From Sphingopyxis sp. YR583 (GTDB lineage Bacteria > Pseudomonadota > Alphaproteobacteria > Sphingomonadales > Sphingomonadaceae), in the NCBI RefSeq assembly GCF_900108295.1, contig NZ_FNWK01000003.1, positions 62,001-126,000 on the forward strand: a stretch of 64,000 bases of DNA, in the 5' to 3' direction. Below, one piece after another: positions 1 to 9,052 of the stretch. The first letter of the stretch is position 1; each line of letters opens with the position of its first letter. The notes under the pieces are model-generated. The model had not been told where the DNA came from. It worked only from the letters and a program-made list of their open reading frames with translations, and searched no databases. The position numbers and the translations under genes were made by a program.

Positions 1-1192
1 GCTGCGCCCAAGCCGGCGCGGCGCTGGCGGCAGCGCTCGGCGCCGCGTCCCCCGCGGACGCTGTCGAACTGTTGCCGGCATTCCACGCTGCGTCGCGCCC
101 GCGTTCGGCGGCTGCCGCAAGGCCCGAGGCCGACGAGAGCCGGGTCGACGCCGCGCCTCTGGCGGCGGTAGCAACGCCGCCAAGGCCTGCGCCGACCGAC
201 GTAGAGCCCGAAGTTTCCTGGCCGAGCTTGTACGCGGTGGACGCCGCGCTCCCCATCGACGTGCCGGCGCGGATCGCACTCATTCCCGCGCTGCCCACTC
301 CGCGCGCGGCAGCGACCGCGCCGGCCCCGCCCATGGCGATGCCGCCCGCCGCGAGCGCGGTTGTCGCGACGACCGATCCCGCGCCGAGCTGCGGCGCGCC
401 TGCGACAAGACCCGAAGCGATGCCCGGACCGAAGATGGCGAGGCCAAAGAGCGCGAGGCTCGCGAGCATCAGCGACACGGCCTGCTCGGTCGTCACCTCC
501 TCGCCGCCAAGCGCGCTGGTGAACTCGGCAAAATAATTCGAGCCGATGCCGACGATCACCGCGAGGACCATCACCTTTATGCCGGAGCTGACGACATTGC
601 CGAGTACGCGCTCGGCGAGAAAGCTCGTCCGGTTCCAGAGCGCGAAGGGAACGAGGACGAACCCTGCGAGGCTGGTAAGCTTGAATTCGAGAATCGTGAT
701 GAAGAGCTGGATCGCGAGGATGAAGAAAGCGCCGATCACGATCACCCACGCGATCAGCAGCACCGCGATCTGGACGAAATTGTCGAAGAAGGCGATCGGC
801 CCGACAAGATCGCTCGCCTGCACGAGAAGAGGGGACGCGGCCTCAAACCCCGTTCCGGCGAGGCGACCAGGCATGAGAAGATCCTCGGCCGATATGGCGC
901 TGCCGCCCGCGACGAGCCCGAGCCCGGCAAAGGAGCGGAAGATAATGTCGGAGAGTGTCTGGAAGCTGTTCAGGATCAGCGCGAACGCGCCGACATAGAG
1001 GATTTTCTTGAGGAATTTGGCGATGACGTCGTCCTCGCCCCCGAGCGCCCAGAAGAGGCCGGCAAGCGTGATGTCGATGCCGATCAGGATAGAGGTAAGA
1101 AAACCGACATCGCCGCCCAGTAACCCGAAGCCGCTGTCGATATAGGCGATGAACGCAGCCATGAATTGGTCGATGACGTTGAGGTCGTCCAT
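1..1192 (-). CDS. trbL: TrbL, conjugal transfer inner-membrane protein (partial, runs off window)
   Basis: This is the polytopic membrane protein of the RP4-type mating-pair-formation apparatus, homologous to VirB6. The reading frame opens at ATG 1192 (MDDLNVIDQFMAAFIAYIDS) and stays open to base 1, so the C-terminus is outside the window. The first ~250 residues contain several hydrophobic stretches, for example around IAVLLIAWVIVIGAFFIL. The visible C-terminal part is rich in Ala, Gly and Ser, as is usual for TrbL. It follows trbJ with a 157-bp gap that lacks a recognisable trbK. Identification rests on hydropathy, composition and gene order rather than on a catalytic motif. Confidence 0.88.
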   Translation of the reverse strand, partial: MDDLNVIDQFMAAFIAYIDSGFGLLGGDVGFLTSILIGIDITLAGLFWALGGEDDVIAKFLKKILYVGAFALILNSFQTLSDIIFRSFAGLGLVAGGSAISAEDLLMPGRLAGTGFEAASPLLVQASDLVGPIAFFDNFVQIAVLLIAWVIVIGAFFILAIQLFITILEFKLTSLAGFVLVPFALWNRTSFLAERVLGNVVSSGIKVMVLAVIVGIGSNYFAEFTSALGGEEVTTEQAVSLMLASLALFGLAIFGPGIASGLVAGAPQLGAGSVVATTALAAGGIAMGGAGAVAAARGVGSAGMSAIRAGTSMGSAASTAYKLGQETSGSTSVGAGLGGVATAARGAASTRLSSASGLAAAAERGRDAAWNAGNSSTASAGDAAPSAAASAAPAWAQ

Positions 1193-1349
1193 GTGTCAGC
1201 TCTCTCGAAAAGTGTCGCGGGGGCGCCGGCGCTTGCGGACTGCCCAAGTCCGCCGCGTCGTGCCGGTGCCCCCGCGACGGGGCAGCTGCGGTTGGAGGAA
1301 GCGGCCAGCCGCGCTGCCCCAATCGGTGGCGACGTCAGCGCGGCGGCGT

Positions 1350-2051
1350 TCAGGCCTTGCCGTCGCCGAGGAAGCGGCGTGTCGCCTCGCGTGCCTCGCG
1401 CTCGCCCTGCGCGCGGCGCGCCTGCTCGAGCGCCTGCCCGCGGAATTGCGCCGCCATGAGCTGCTGGATCTGGAACTGCTGCTTGGCCGCGAGCGCCAGC
1501 AGCTGGTTGGTCGCCTGCTGCGCGGCGAGGCCGCCCTCGGCGCCCTGGCTTTTCTCGACGATCGCCTTCAGCGCCTCGGCATCGCTGCGGACATTCTCGA
1601 CGATCCCGCTCTGGACCGACATCGCCTGGCGGAATGCCGCCATCTCCTGCTCGATGCGCTGCTTCGCGGAAGCAACACGCGCGTCGCGCCGGGCGAGATG
1701 ATCGAAGCTCGACGGAAAGCTGCCGCGGAACTGTTCGTCGAGACGGTCGACGCGGAAGTCGATGCCCTGCGCCTGGCCCATCAGCCGGTCGATTTCCTGG
1801 AGACGCTGCTCCAGCGCCGCCATCTGCGGGAAATCGACCTTCGCGAGATTCTTCTGCTGGTTCGCAAGCATCTGCGCTTCGTTCTGGAGCGACTGGATCT
1901 GCTGGTTGATCTGCTGAAGCGTACGCGCCGCGGTCAGCAAATTCTGCGAATAATTGGCGCTGTCGAAGACGGGGACCGCGAGCGCCGATGATGTCGGGAG
2001 CGACATCGCGGCGCCGGCGAGCATCAAGGTCATCATAAACTTCTTCATCAT
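1350..2051 (-). CDS. trbJ: TrbJ, periplasmic conjugal transfer protein
   Basis: TrbJ is a VirB5-like periplasmic component of the mating-pair-formation system. The 233-residue protein opens with a signal peptide (MMKKFMMTLMLAGAAMSLPT, cleavage near ALA-VP). It continues as a long Gln/Ala-rich coiled coil (TLQQINQQIQSLQNEAQML) and a second helical region with many Gln residues near the C-terminus. An AAGGAG ribosome site lies just before the double ATG at 2051. It sits 12 bp downstream of trbE, in the canonical trbE-trbJ-trbL order. Confidence 0.93.
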   Translation of the reverse strand: MMKKFMMTLMLAGAAMSLPTSSALAVPVFDSANYSQNLLTAARTLQQINQQIQSLQNEAQMLANQQKNLAKVDFPQMAALEQRLQEIDRLMGQAQGIDFRVDRLDEQFRGSFPSSFDHLARRDARVASAKQRIEQEMAAFRQAMSVQSGIVENVRSDAEALKAIVEKSQGAEGGLAAQQATNQLLALAAKQQFQIQQLMAAQFRGQALEQARRAQGEREAREATRRFLGDGKA

Positions 2052-2063
2052 TCATCTCCTTCT

Positions 2064-4505
2064 TTAGAGGTCGGGAAGAGGGCGAAATCCGGCGAGGAGG
2101 CCCGCGGCCCAGTCGAGCCCGGCTTCGCCGAGATAGCGCGCGGCGAACTTCGCCTGGCCATGCTCGGCGAGAATGCGGTCGATGCGCTTCTGGCAATCGG
2201 GGTCGGAGGCGCCGCATAGCGCGAGCGCGACGGGTCCAAGCCCAAGCTCGAACAGGCGATTGCCGCGCGCCGATTGCAGATAATATTGGCGCTTCGGCGT
2301 CGCCCGCGCGATCAGTTCGATCTGCCGCGCGTTGAGACCGAAGCGCGCATATGCGGCCTCGCCCTGCGGCTCGATCGCCCGGTCGTTCGGAAGCAATATG
2401 CGCTGGGGGCAGCTTTCGATAATCGCAGGCGCCACCGAACTTGCCGCGACATCCGCGAGGCTCTGCGTTGCGAACACGACGCTGACATTGCGTTTTCGCA
2501 AGACCTTGAGCCATTCGCGGATACGCGCGGCGAACAGCGGATGATCGAGGAAGACCCAGGCTTCGTCGAGGATGAGCAAGGTCGGCCGACCGTCGAACTG
2601 CTCTTCGAGCCGATGGAACAGATAAGTGAGCACCGGCGCGACGACGCCCGCCTGCCCCATCAGTGCCTCGGTCTCGAAGCACTGGACATCAGCGACGCGG
2701 AGATCGTCTTCGGCCGCATCGAGCAGCCGTCCGAACGGACCTTCGAGCGTGTAAGGCGCGAGCGCGGTCCTGAGCTCAATCGATTGTAGCAGAAGCGACA
2801 GGCCGGTCAGCGTGCGCTCAGCCCGCGGCGCGCTCGCCAGGCTGGTGAGCGCCGACCAGATCGCGTCCTTTACGTCGGGCGTGACGAGAAGTTTCTCGTG
2901 CGCGAGGAGCGCCGCAATCCATTCGGCGGCCCACGCCCGCTCGTCGGCCCGGTCGATCGAGGCGAGCGGCTGGAACGCGATGCCCATGCCCTCGCCATCC
3001 TCGGCGCCGAGCCCGAGCGCATGATGCGCGCCGCCCATCGCGAGGACGGCGGCGCGCGCCGAGAAGCCCTTGTCGAAGATATAGACCTGGGCGTTCGAAT
3101 ATCGGCGGAACTGCAGCGCGAGCAGCGCGAGCAGGACCGACTTGCCAGCGCCTGTGGGTCCGACGATCATCATGTGGCCGACGTCGCCGACATGGGTCGA
3201 GAGGCGGAACGGCGTCGACCCGCTCGTCTCGGCGACGAGCAGTGGTGGGCCCGCGAGATGATCGTTGCGCGCCGGACCTGCCCACACCGACGATAAAGGC
3301 ATCAGGTGCGCGAGGTTGAGCGTGTGGACGAGCGGCTGCCGGACATTCGCGTAAACCTGCGCCGGCAGGGAGCCGAGCCAGGCTTCGACCGCGTTCACGC
3401 TCTCGCGTATGCACACGAAGCCGAGACCATTGACGATGCGCTCCACGCTCCGCAATTTCTCGTCGGCGCGCTCGGACACGGTATCGGATACGGTGATCGT
3501 CGCCGTGAGGTGACCGAAGGCGACATGGTCGCCGCCGAGCGCCTGCAACGCGAGATCGGTGTCGACCATCTTGTTGTCGGCGTCGCTGTCGAGCAGTTGC
3601 GCCGGCTGGTTGTACATCACCTCTCGGAGCAGCGCGGTGATCGACTTGCGCTTGTTGAACCACTGGCGGCGGAGCTTTGTCAGCGCTTTGGTCGCGTCCG
3701 TCTTGTCGAGTGCGATGAAGCGCGTCACCCAGCGATAGGCAAAGCCCTCGTGATTGAGCGCGTCGAGAATCGCGGGCCGGCTCAATCCCGGAAAGCCGGT
3801 GATCGTGACGGTGCGAAGATGGAGGTCGCCGAGCATCGGTTCGAGCCCGCCGGTCAGCGGCGTGTCGGCGAGCAGCCCGTCGAGATACATTGGCGTCTCG
3901 GGGACCGCGACCAGGTGGCGCTTCGCCGAGATCGTGCCGTGCAGATAGGTCAGCGTGTCGGCGTCATCGAGCGCGCGGACTTCGGGCATGAAGCCCGCGA
4001 ACAGGTCGAGTATGCGGTCGGTTTCGGCGACGAAGGACGCCAGCGCCTGCCGCCAGTCGCGGCCCTTCGTATCGTCGCTGCGTTCGACGAGCGCGCGCCC
4101 CGCGCTCGCCGCTTGATCGGCGGGCGGCAGGAAGGTGATCGTGAGCCAGTGGAAGCTCTCATAATGAGCCCCCGCACTTTCGAAGCTTGCGCGTCTCTCC
4201 TCCTCCACCAGCCAAGACGCCGGGTCGGGAAAGTCGCTCGCGGGGTAACCGAGCGCCTCGCGGCGCTCGGCCTCGATATGGAGCGCCCAGCCTGACCCAA
4301 ACCGCTTCAACACATTGTTCGCGCGAGCGGAGACCGAGACGAGCTCGGCCTCGGTCGCGCTTTCAAGGTCGGGGCCGCGGAACGCGAGGATGCGGCTGAA
4401 GCTGCCGTCCTTGTTGAGGATAACGCCGGGCGCCACCAGCGCGGCCCAAGGCAGATGGTCGGCGAGCCGGTCGCTCCGGCGGCGATATTCGGCGAGGTTC
4501 AGCAT
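2064..4505 (-). CDS. trbE: TrbE, VirB4-type conjugation ATPase
   Basis: This is the large cytoplasmic/inner-membrane ATPase that powers pilus assembly and substrate transfer in type IV secretion. The protein has 813 residues, the usual TrbE length. An N-terminal CagE/TrbE/VirB region is followed by Walker A GPTGAGKS at residues 449-456 and Walker B LLILDE near 643-648. A conserved FATQS motif follows. The start at 4505 overlaps the end of trbD by 7 bp, which indicates translational coupling. All nucleotide-binding motifs look intact. Confidence 0.96.
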   Translation of the reverse strand: MLNLAEYRRRSDRLADHLPWAALVAPGVILNKDGSFSRILAFRGPDLESATEAELVSVSARANNVLKRFGSGWALHIEAERREALGYPASDFPDPASWLVEEERRASFESAGAHYESFHWLTITFLPPADQAASAGRALVERSDDTKGRDWRQALASFVAETDRILDLFAGFMPEVRALDDADTLTYLHGTISAKRHLVAVPETPMYLDGLLADTPLTGGLEPMLGDLHLRTVTITGFPGLSRPAILDALNHEGFAYRWVTRFIALDKTDATKALTKLRRQWFNKRKSITALLREVMYNQPAQLLDSDADNKMVDTDLALQALGGDHVAFGHLTATITVSDTVSERADEKLRSVERIVNGLGFVCIRESVNAVEAWLGSLPAQVYANVRQPLVHTLNLAHLMPLSSVWAGPARNDHLAGPPLLVAETSGSTPFRLSTHVGDVGHMMIVGPTGAGKSVLLALLALQFRRYSNAQVYIFDKGFSARAAVLAMGGAHHALGLGAEDGEGMGIAFQPLASIDRADERAWAAEWIAALLAHEKLLVTPDVKDAIWSALTSLASAPRAERTLTGLSLLLQSIELRTALAPYTLEGPFGRLLDAAEDDLRVADVQCFETEALMGQAGVVAPVLTYLFHRLEEQFDGRPTLLILDEAWVFLDHPLFAARIREWLKVLRKRNVSVVFATQSLADVAASSVAPAIIESCPQRILLPNDRAIEPQGEAAYARFGLNARQIELIARATPKRQYYLQSARGNRLFELGLGPVALALCGASDPDCQKRIDRILAEHGQAKFAARYLGEAGLDWAAGLLAGFRPLPDL

Positions 4506-4771
4506 GCGAGGTGCCCCCGCTGACGGAGGTGCCGGACGAGCATTGCCGCAAAGTCCGGGTCATGCTTCGCCGCCATCACGGCGGCGGTGTGGCCGATCGC
4601 CCAGACGCCGATCCCGGCGACCCACTGCTGGAGTCCAAGCCCGAGCGCCGCTGCGAGCGTCCCATTCAGGATGGCGATCGCGCGCGGTGCGCCGCCGAGC
4701 AGGATCGGCTCGGCGAGCGAGCGGTGAAGCGGCGCTTCATAGCCTTCGATATGGCTGCCCGCGCCGATCAT
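4499..4771 (-). CDS. trbD: TrbD, VirB3-like conjugal transfer protein
   Basis: TrbD is a small membrane protein of the mating-pair-formation complex, a VirB3 homologue that works with TrbE/VirB4. The frame gives 90 residues starting MIGAGSHIEGYEAPLHRSL; the EGYEAPLHRSL segment followed by two hydrophobic stretches is typical of TrbD. The ATG at 4771 overlaps the TGA of trbC (ATGA) and the end overlaps trbE by 7 bp, so the start is fixed by coupling to both neighbours. Confidence 0.93.
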   Translation of the reverse strand: MIGAGSHIEGYEAPLHRSLAEPILLGGAPRAIAILNGTLAAALGLGLQQWVAGIGVWAIGHTAAVMAAKHDPDFAAMLVRHLRQRGHLAC

Positions 4772-5136
4772 GCGACGAGCGCTCCGCCGCCGAAGCTGAA
4801 GAAGGAAAGGAAGAAGCTCGATGCGGCAAAGGCGATCGACAGGCCGAAGACGATCTGGATCAGGCGGCGGAACCCGCCCGCCGTCTCGCCGAAGGCGAGC
4901 GTCAGGCCTGTCGTGATGATGATGATCACCGCGACGATCTTGGCGACGGGACCCTGCACCGATTCCAGCACCTGCTGGAGCGGCTCCTCCCACGGCATGC
5001 CCGAACCCGCGGCATGCGCGGCGCCCGATAGACCGAAGATGAGGCCAATCTGGACGCTGACCGCCGCGAAGCGACCAAGTTCGGGGGCGCGAGCGCGTGC
5101 TTTGACCAACAAGGGTGCGAACGCATGAACGAACAT
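4768..5136 (-). CDS. trbC: TrbC, pilin-like conjugal transfer protein
   Basis: TrbC is the VirB2-like major pilin of RP4-type conjugation systems. The 122-residue protein has an N-terminal leader ending near GAAHAAGSGMPWEEPLQ. Two hydrophobic helices follow, around IVAVIIIITTGLTLAFGE and IVFGLSIAFAASSFFLSF, which matches the pilin layout. It starts 3 bp after trbB and its stop codon overlaps the trbD start. Confidence 0.94.
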   Translation of the reverse strand: MFVHAFAPLLVKARARAPELGRFAAVSVQIGLIFGLSGAAHAAGSGMPWEEPLQQVLESVQGPVAKIVAVIIIITTGLTLAFGETAGGFRRLIQIVFGLSIAFAASSFFLSFFSFGGGALVA

Positions 5137-5139
5137 TGG

Positions 5140-6117
5140 CTATTCTCCTGGAGCTTGAGGAAGACGATCGGCGATGACGTAGCCGCCGGCGGCATCGAGC
5201 CCCGCGACGCGCGCAGCTCCGGAGATGCGGCGGGCAAGGCCCCGCCCGGCAATGAAGACGATGAGGTCGATGGCCTCGGCGATCAGCCGCCGCGGCACGG
5301 TCACGACGCTCTCCTGGACCAGGCTCTCGATCCGGTAGAGTGCGGAAAGCGCGGAGTTCGCGTGCACCGTCGCGATCCCGCCGGGATGCCCGGTGTTCCA
5401 GGCTTTCAGCATGTCGAGTGCCTCGGCGCCGCGAACCTCGCCGACGACGATGCGATCGGGCCTGAGACGCAGCGTCGAGCGGACGAGGTCGGCCATCGAT
5501 ACGATGCCCGGCCGGGTTCTGAGCGCGACGAGGTCGCGCGCAGCGCACTGAAGCTCGCGCGTGTCCTCTATGATGATCACCCGCTCGTCGATCTCGGCCA
5601 TTTCGGCTAGAAGCGCATTGGCGAGCGTCGTCTTGCCCGAGCTCGTGCCGCCTACGACAAGGATATTCTGGCGCTCCGCGACGGCCGCCGACAGCAGCCG
5701 CGCCGTGTCCGCCGTCATGATGCCGTCGCTTACATAGTCGAGCAGGGTGTAAATGCGCGCCGCGGGCTTGCGGATCGAGAAACAGGGCGCGGTGCTGACC
5801 GGAGGCAATATGCCCTCGAAGCGCTCGCCCGCCCCCTCGCCGTGCGGCGGCAGTTCGGCCGAAACGATCGGCGATGCCGCGTGCACTTCGGTGCGCGCAT
5901 GGCTCGCGACGAGCCGGATGATGCGTTCGACCTGCGCCGGCTCGTAGCGGGCGCCCGTCTCGACACGCCCTTCGCCGAGCCGGTCGACGCGCAACACACC
6001 GTCGGGGTTGACCATGATCTCCTGCGTGAGCGGATCACCCAGCGCGGCAGCGATCGTCGGCCCCATAGCAGTGCAAAGCATGGCGCGGCGGCGCTCGAAC
6101 GAAGTGGAGCCGCTCAC
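5140..6117 (-). CDS. trbB: TrbB, VirB11-type secretion ATPase
   Basis: This is the hexameric traffic ATPase at the base of the conjugation channel. The 325-residue protein carries Walker A GGTSSGKTT at residues 156-164, the Asp box (IIIEDTRELQ) near 181-190 and the His box (GGIATVHANSA) further downstream, all in the expected order. The start is GTG at 6117, overlapping the TGA of the preceding ribbon-helix-helix gene (GTGA), so the two are translationally coupled. Confidence 0.95.
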   Translation of the reverse strand: MSGSTSFERRRAMLCTAMGPTIAAALGDPLTQEIMVNPDGVLRVDRLGEGRVETGARYEPAQVERIIRLVASHARTEVHAASPIVSAELPPHGEGAGERFEGILPPVSTAPCFSIRKPAARIYTLLDYVSDGIMTADTARLLSAAVAERQNILVVGGTSSGKTTLANALLAEMAEIDERVIIIEDTRELQCAARDLVALRTRPGIVSMADLVRSTLRLRPDRIVVGEVRGAEALDMLKAWNTGHPGGIATVHANSALSALYRIESLVQESVVTVPRRLIAEAIDLIVFIAGRGLARRISGAARVAGLDAAGGYVIADRLPQAPGE

Positions 6118-6518
6118 GATGCCGTCTCCGCAACATCCTCGGCACCGATCGAACGGCGGCCGCCGGCAATCTGCCGTCCGACCTGCGTCACGAAGGCATC
6201 GAAGCGCTCGCGCCCGACCGCCCGCGCCGCGCTGTCGGCCTCGGGCAGCGGGGCGGTGACCATCAACTGATACTGGACGAACAGCGAGAGGCTCTCGAGC
6301 AGCACGTCGATGTCGCGGCGTGCCTTGGCGATCTCGCGGCTGATCCGGTCGAGCCGTCCCTTCAGAAGATCGTCGATCTCCTTCGATCCCCGCCGCGCGA
6401 GCCAGGCGGAAACGGCATCGTTGACGATAGCGCTCTTGGTCGCGCCGGGCTTCGCCGCGAGCGCATCGAGTGCCTCGCTGACCGCGAGGTCGATATACAG
6501 ATTCTGCCGGACCTTCAT
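6114..6518 (-). CDS. Ribbon-helix-helix (CopG-like) protein of the trb locus
   Basis: A 134-residue protein whose first 50 residues read MKVRQNLYIDLAVSEALDAL and onward. They fit a beta strand plus two helices of the MetJ/CopG/Arc fold. The C-terminal half is helical and of unknown function. Genes of this type commonly sit between traG and trbB in alphaproteobacterial elements and are thought to act as DNA-binding regulators. An upstream ATG exists in the same frame, but the ATG at 6518 lies 4 bp past the traG stop, has GGGG upstream, and begins exactly at the fold. The gene overlaps trbB by 4 bp. Confidence 0.82.
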   Translation of the reverse strand: MKVRQNLYIDLAVSEALDALAAKPGATKSAIVNDAVSAWLARRGSKEIDDLLKGRLDRISREIAKARRDIDVLLESLSLFVQYQLMVTAPLPEADSAARAVGRERFDAFVTQVGRQIAGGRRSIGAEDVAETAS

Positions 6519-6522
6519 GATC

Positions 6523-7899
6523 TCACATCCCCGGCAGCAGGTCGCGCCCGCTGGTCTCGTTAATGCCATGTCCGCGCGCCACATCGCTGAGGCCCTGCGG
6601 CCCCGCCCCCTGCGCGCGGTCCATCGCCTTCCGCTCGGCAGCGGCATCGGCGTCGTCCTGCTCGGCAGCGATCAGCTCGAGTTGTTTCGGCTCGTCCGTT
6701 TTCGCAGGCGGCTCCTCGGCGATGCCGGGATGACGCTGCTGCTCGAGCCCACCGCCGCTTGCCTCGCCCTCTTCATCACTTTCGGCTCCGGCCAGACGCG
6801 CGTCGGGCTTGCGCGCGAAGCTGCCCCAGTCGTTCGGGCGCGGTGAAGGCCGGTCGGGCGACTGACCTTCGGGCGAACCCTTCGATCCCGGCGGCGGCAA
6901 CAGCCGGCTCTCGAAATTGGGATCGTCATAGTACCGCAGCTTCTTCGCGCGGATCGGCGCGAGACCCGATACGAGCACAAGCTCATCGTCGGCAGGCAGC
7001 TGCATCACCTCGCCCGGCGTCAGCAGCGGGCGCGCGGTTTCCTGGCGGCTGACCATGACATGCGCGAGCCACGGCGCGAGACGGTGCCCGGCATAGTTGC
7101 GCATCGCGCGCTGCTCGGTTGCCGTGCCGAGCGCGTCCGAGATACGTTTCGCTGTCCGCTCGTCGTTCGACGCAAAGGCGACGCGAACGTGGCAGTTATC
7201 GAGGATCGAATTATGGTCGCCATAAGCGCGCTCGATCTGGTTGAGCGATTGGGCGATCAGAAAGGCGCGGATTCCGTAGCCCGCCATGAAGGCGAGCGCG
7301 GTCTCGAAAAAATCGAGGCGTCCCAGCGCCGGAAATTCGTCGAGCATCAGGAGAAGCTCATGACGGCGCACGGTCGAGCCGCGCTCGTCGAGCTTCTCGG
7401 TCAGGCGCCGGCCGATCTGATTGAGAATCAGGCGGACGAGCGGCTTGGTCCGCGAGATGTCCGACGGCGGGATGACAAGATAGAGCGACACCGGGTTCTT
7501 CGCATCGACGAGGTCGGCGATCCGCCAGTCGCACTGCGACGTCACCGCGGCGACGGTCGGGTCGCGGTAGAGCCCGAGAAACGACATCGCCGTCGAGAGC
7601 ACGCCCGAGCGCTCATTCTCCGACTTGTTGAGAAGCTCGCGAGCGGCTGACGCAACGACAGGATGTACGACCGGCGCATCCTTGGTGCCGATATGATTGG
7701 TGGTCATCATTCGCCGCAGCGTCGCGGTGAAAGGCCGCTGCGGATCCGAGAGGAATGCCGCGACGCGTGCGAGCGTCTTTTCCTCCTCGGCATAGAGGAC
7801 GTGAAGGATCGCGCCGACGAGCAGCGAGTGCGAGGTTTTTTCCCAGTGGTTCCGCCGCTCCAGCGCCCCTTCCGAAAGGCGAGCGATCGCCGCGCGCAT
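6523..7899 (-). pseudogene. traG: TraG/VirD4 coupling protein, N-terminally truncated
   Basis: TraG is the type IV coupling protein that brings relaxosome DNA to the secretion channel. Full-length members have about 620-670 residues: two N-terminal membrane helices, a Walker A loop and then a RecA-like domain. Here only the C-terminal part remains. Homology begins at about residue 10 (EGALERRNHWEKTSHSLL) and includes the Walker B-like LLLMLDEFPALGRL. Roughly 200 residues, including both membrane helices and Walker A, are missing. The sequence before ~7872 does not continue the family. The remaining 458-codon frame is open but cannot encode a working coupling protein. Its end sets the spacing to the ribbon-helix-helix gene. 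Confidence 0.85.
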
Positions 7900-7995
7900 G
7901 GCTCACGTGGGAACCAAAAAGCCCGCCGAGGATTCCCCGGCAATGGAGGAGACGCGGCGCAGGCCGGCGATCGCATTGCAGATGCGGAGGTGGCG

Positions 7996-8190
7996 ATGAA
8001 AACTGGATATCTGTTGCTGTTGCCGATGCTGATAGCGATCGGGGGATGCAGCGAGAATATCGAAGCTCAGAAGAGTAGCATCGAGACCGGCGAGATCGAG
8101 TTGCCGCCCGAGCAGACCGATGAAGCAGCCGAGGCCTCGAAGGAAGAGGGGACCGACCTCAAACTTAGCTCGCCGGTCGGTCTCGACTGA
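7996..8190 (+). CDS. Small predicted lipoprotein
   Basis: A 64-residue protein beginning MKTGYLLLLPMLIAIGGC, a short signal peptide with a plausible lipobox ending at Cys18. The mature part is acidic (many Glu and Asp). A GGAGG ribosome site lies 5 bp before the ATG at 7996, which fixes the start. The size and lipobox resemble entry-exclusion lipoproteins of conjugative elements (TrbK/Eex type), but nothing more specific supports that. It lies just beyond the traG truncation, transcribed away from it, and is followed directly by an inverted repeat. Confidence 0.6.
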   Translation: MKTGYLLLLPMLIAIGGCSENIEAQKSSIETGEIELPPEQTDEAAEASKEEGTDLKLSSPVGLD

Positions 8191-8230
8191 GGGATTTGTC
8201 CCGCCGGCCATGGCCGATGTGACAAATCCC
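8191..8230. terminator. 10-bp inverted repeat between convergent genes
   Basis: GGGATTTGTC (8191-8200) and GACAAATCCC (8221-8230) form a perfect 10-bp stem around a 20-nt centre that itself contains GGCCATGGCC. It starts on the base after the lipoprotein stop codon and precedes the end of the convergent ompV-like gene. It lacks a clear T-run, so it may be a bidirectional terminator or a protein-binding palindrome. Confidence 0.5.
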
Positions 8231-8278
8231 ACCTCAGCCGCCGATCTTTACCGCTAGCCATGGGCAAAACGGAGGGCA

Positions 8279-9052
8279 TCACATCCGATAAGACAGCGTA
8301 AGAATGCCGAACGGCTGTGTCTGCTTCATAACGAGCGGGCTGTCCTTCACTGCACCGAGCAATGAAGTGACGCTGCCCGTCGCGCTGAGGGTCAACCGAT
8401 CGGAGAGGCGATAGGATGTGGTGAGTGCAGCGGACACATCCTTGAAGCCCGATCCTGCAGTGAAGGCGGGCAGACCCGACGCAAGCGCCTCGGCAGCGGT
8501 GATCCCGAAATAGCCATCATTGTGCTTGCGATCGGCCCACGTCGCGCCAAGTGTTGGAGTCACGGTTAAGCGCGTCGACAGCGCCAAAGGGTAGGAAAGG
8601 CTCGCGTCCGCGACGATGCCTTCGGTCCCGCCCGAGATTCCCTTTACGACACCGACCGTCGCGACCGCACCGCCTGCGCGAAGATTGGCGAAGATTCTGC
8701 CGCCAACGCCGCTTGAAAGTCTATCGACGCCGGCAGGGACATCGCGTCGGCGATAGCCCGGAATAAAGACGAGGCTGGCACCCACTGTGACATGCTCACT
8801 GCCGATCGCCTCAACCCCGATACCGTTGCGCAGATTTGCGAACAGCCGTCCCTCTTTGATGTCGATCACCGGGATCGGTATCAGCCGGTAATCATCCGAT
8901 CCCTGATATTCGGGCGTCAGCGCAATGCCGGCGCCCAGCACGACATGATCCGGATTCTTGTCCTGCGCATGCACGCTTGGCGTCACCATGGCGGCGAGCG
9001 GCAGCGCTAGCAGCAGGCTTCGGCGTGGCGAAGAGAATGGGTAGCTTTTCAT
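8279..9052 (-). CDS. MipA/OmpV family outer-membrane protein
   Basis: The 257-residue protein has a signal peptide (MKSYPFSSPRRSLLLALPLA, cleavage near VHA-QD), followed by the typical opening VVLGAGIALTPEYQGSDDYR and IPIPVIDIKEGRLFANLRNG. The rest is a run of short amphipathic beta strands ending in an aromatic-containing LSYRM, as expected for an outer-membrane barrel. The family includes MltA-interacting scaffold proteins and small porins; the exact role cannot be told. A TetR gene lies upstream and possible operator repeats are in the gap. Confidence 0.88.
   Translation of the reverse strand: MKSYPFSSPRRSLLLALPLAAMVTPSVHAQDKNPDHVVLGAGIALTPEYQGSDDYRLIPIPVIDIKEGRLFANLRNGIGVEAIGSEHVTVGASLVFIPGYRRRDVPAGVDRLSSGVGGRIFANLRAGGAVATVGVVKGISGGTEGIVADASLSYPLALSTRLTVTPTLGATWADRKHNDGYFGITAAEALASGLPAFTAGSGFKDVSAALTTSYRLSDRLTLSATGSVTSLLGAVKDSPLVMKQTQPFGILTLSYRM

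Noticed and set aside
72..998. Two plus-strand frames at the left end of the window
   Set aside because: They lie antisense to the open minus frame of trbL, whose hydrophobic pattern and gene order are convincing.
1193..1349. Possible trbK (entry exclusion) gene between trbJ and trbL
   Set aside because: No frame in this 157-bp gap has a start codon with a ribosome site or a lipobox; the minus-strand frames only run through.
3306..4295. A 329-codon plus-strand frame opposite trbE
   Set aside because: It is a shadow of trbE, which has intact Walker motifs.
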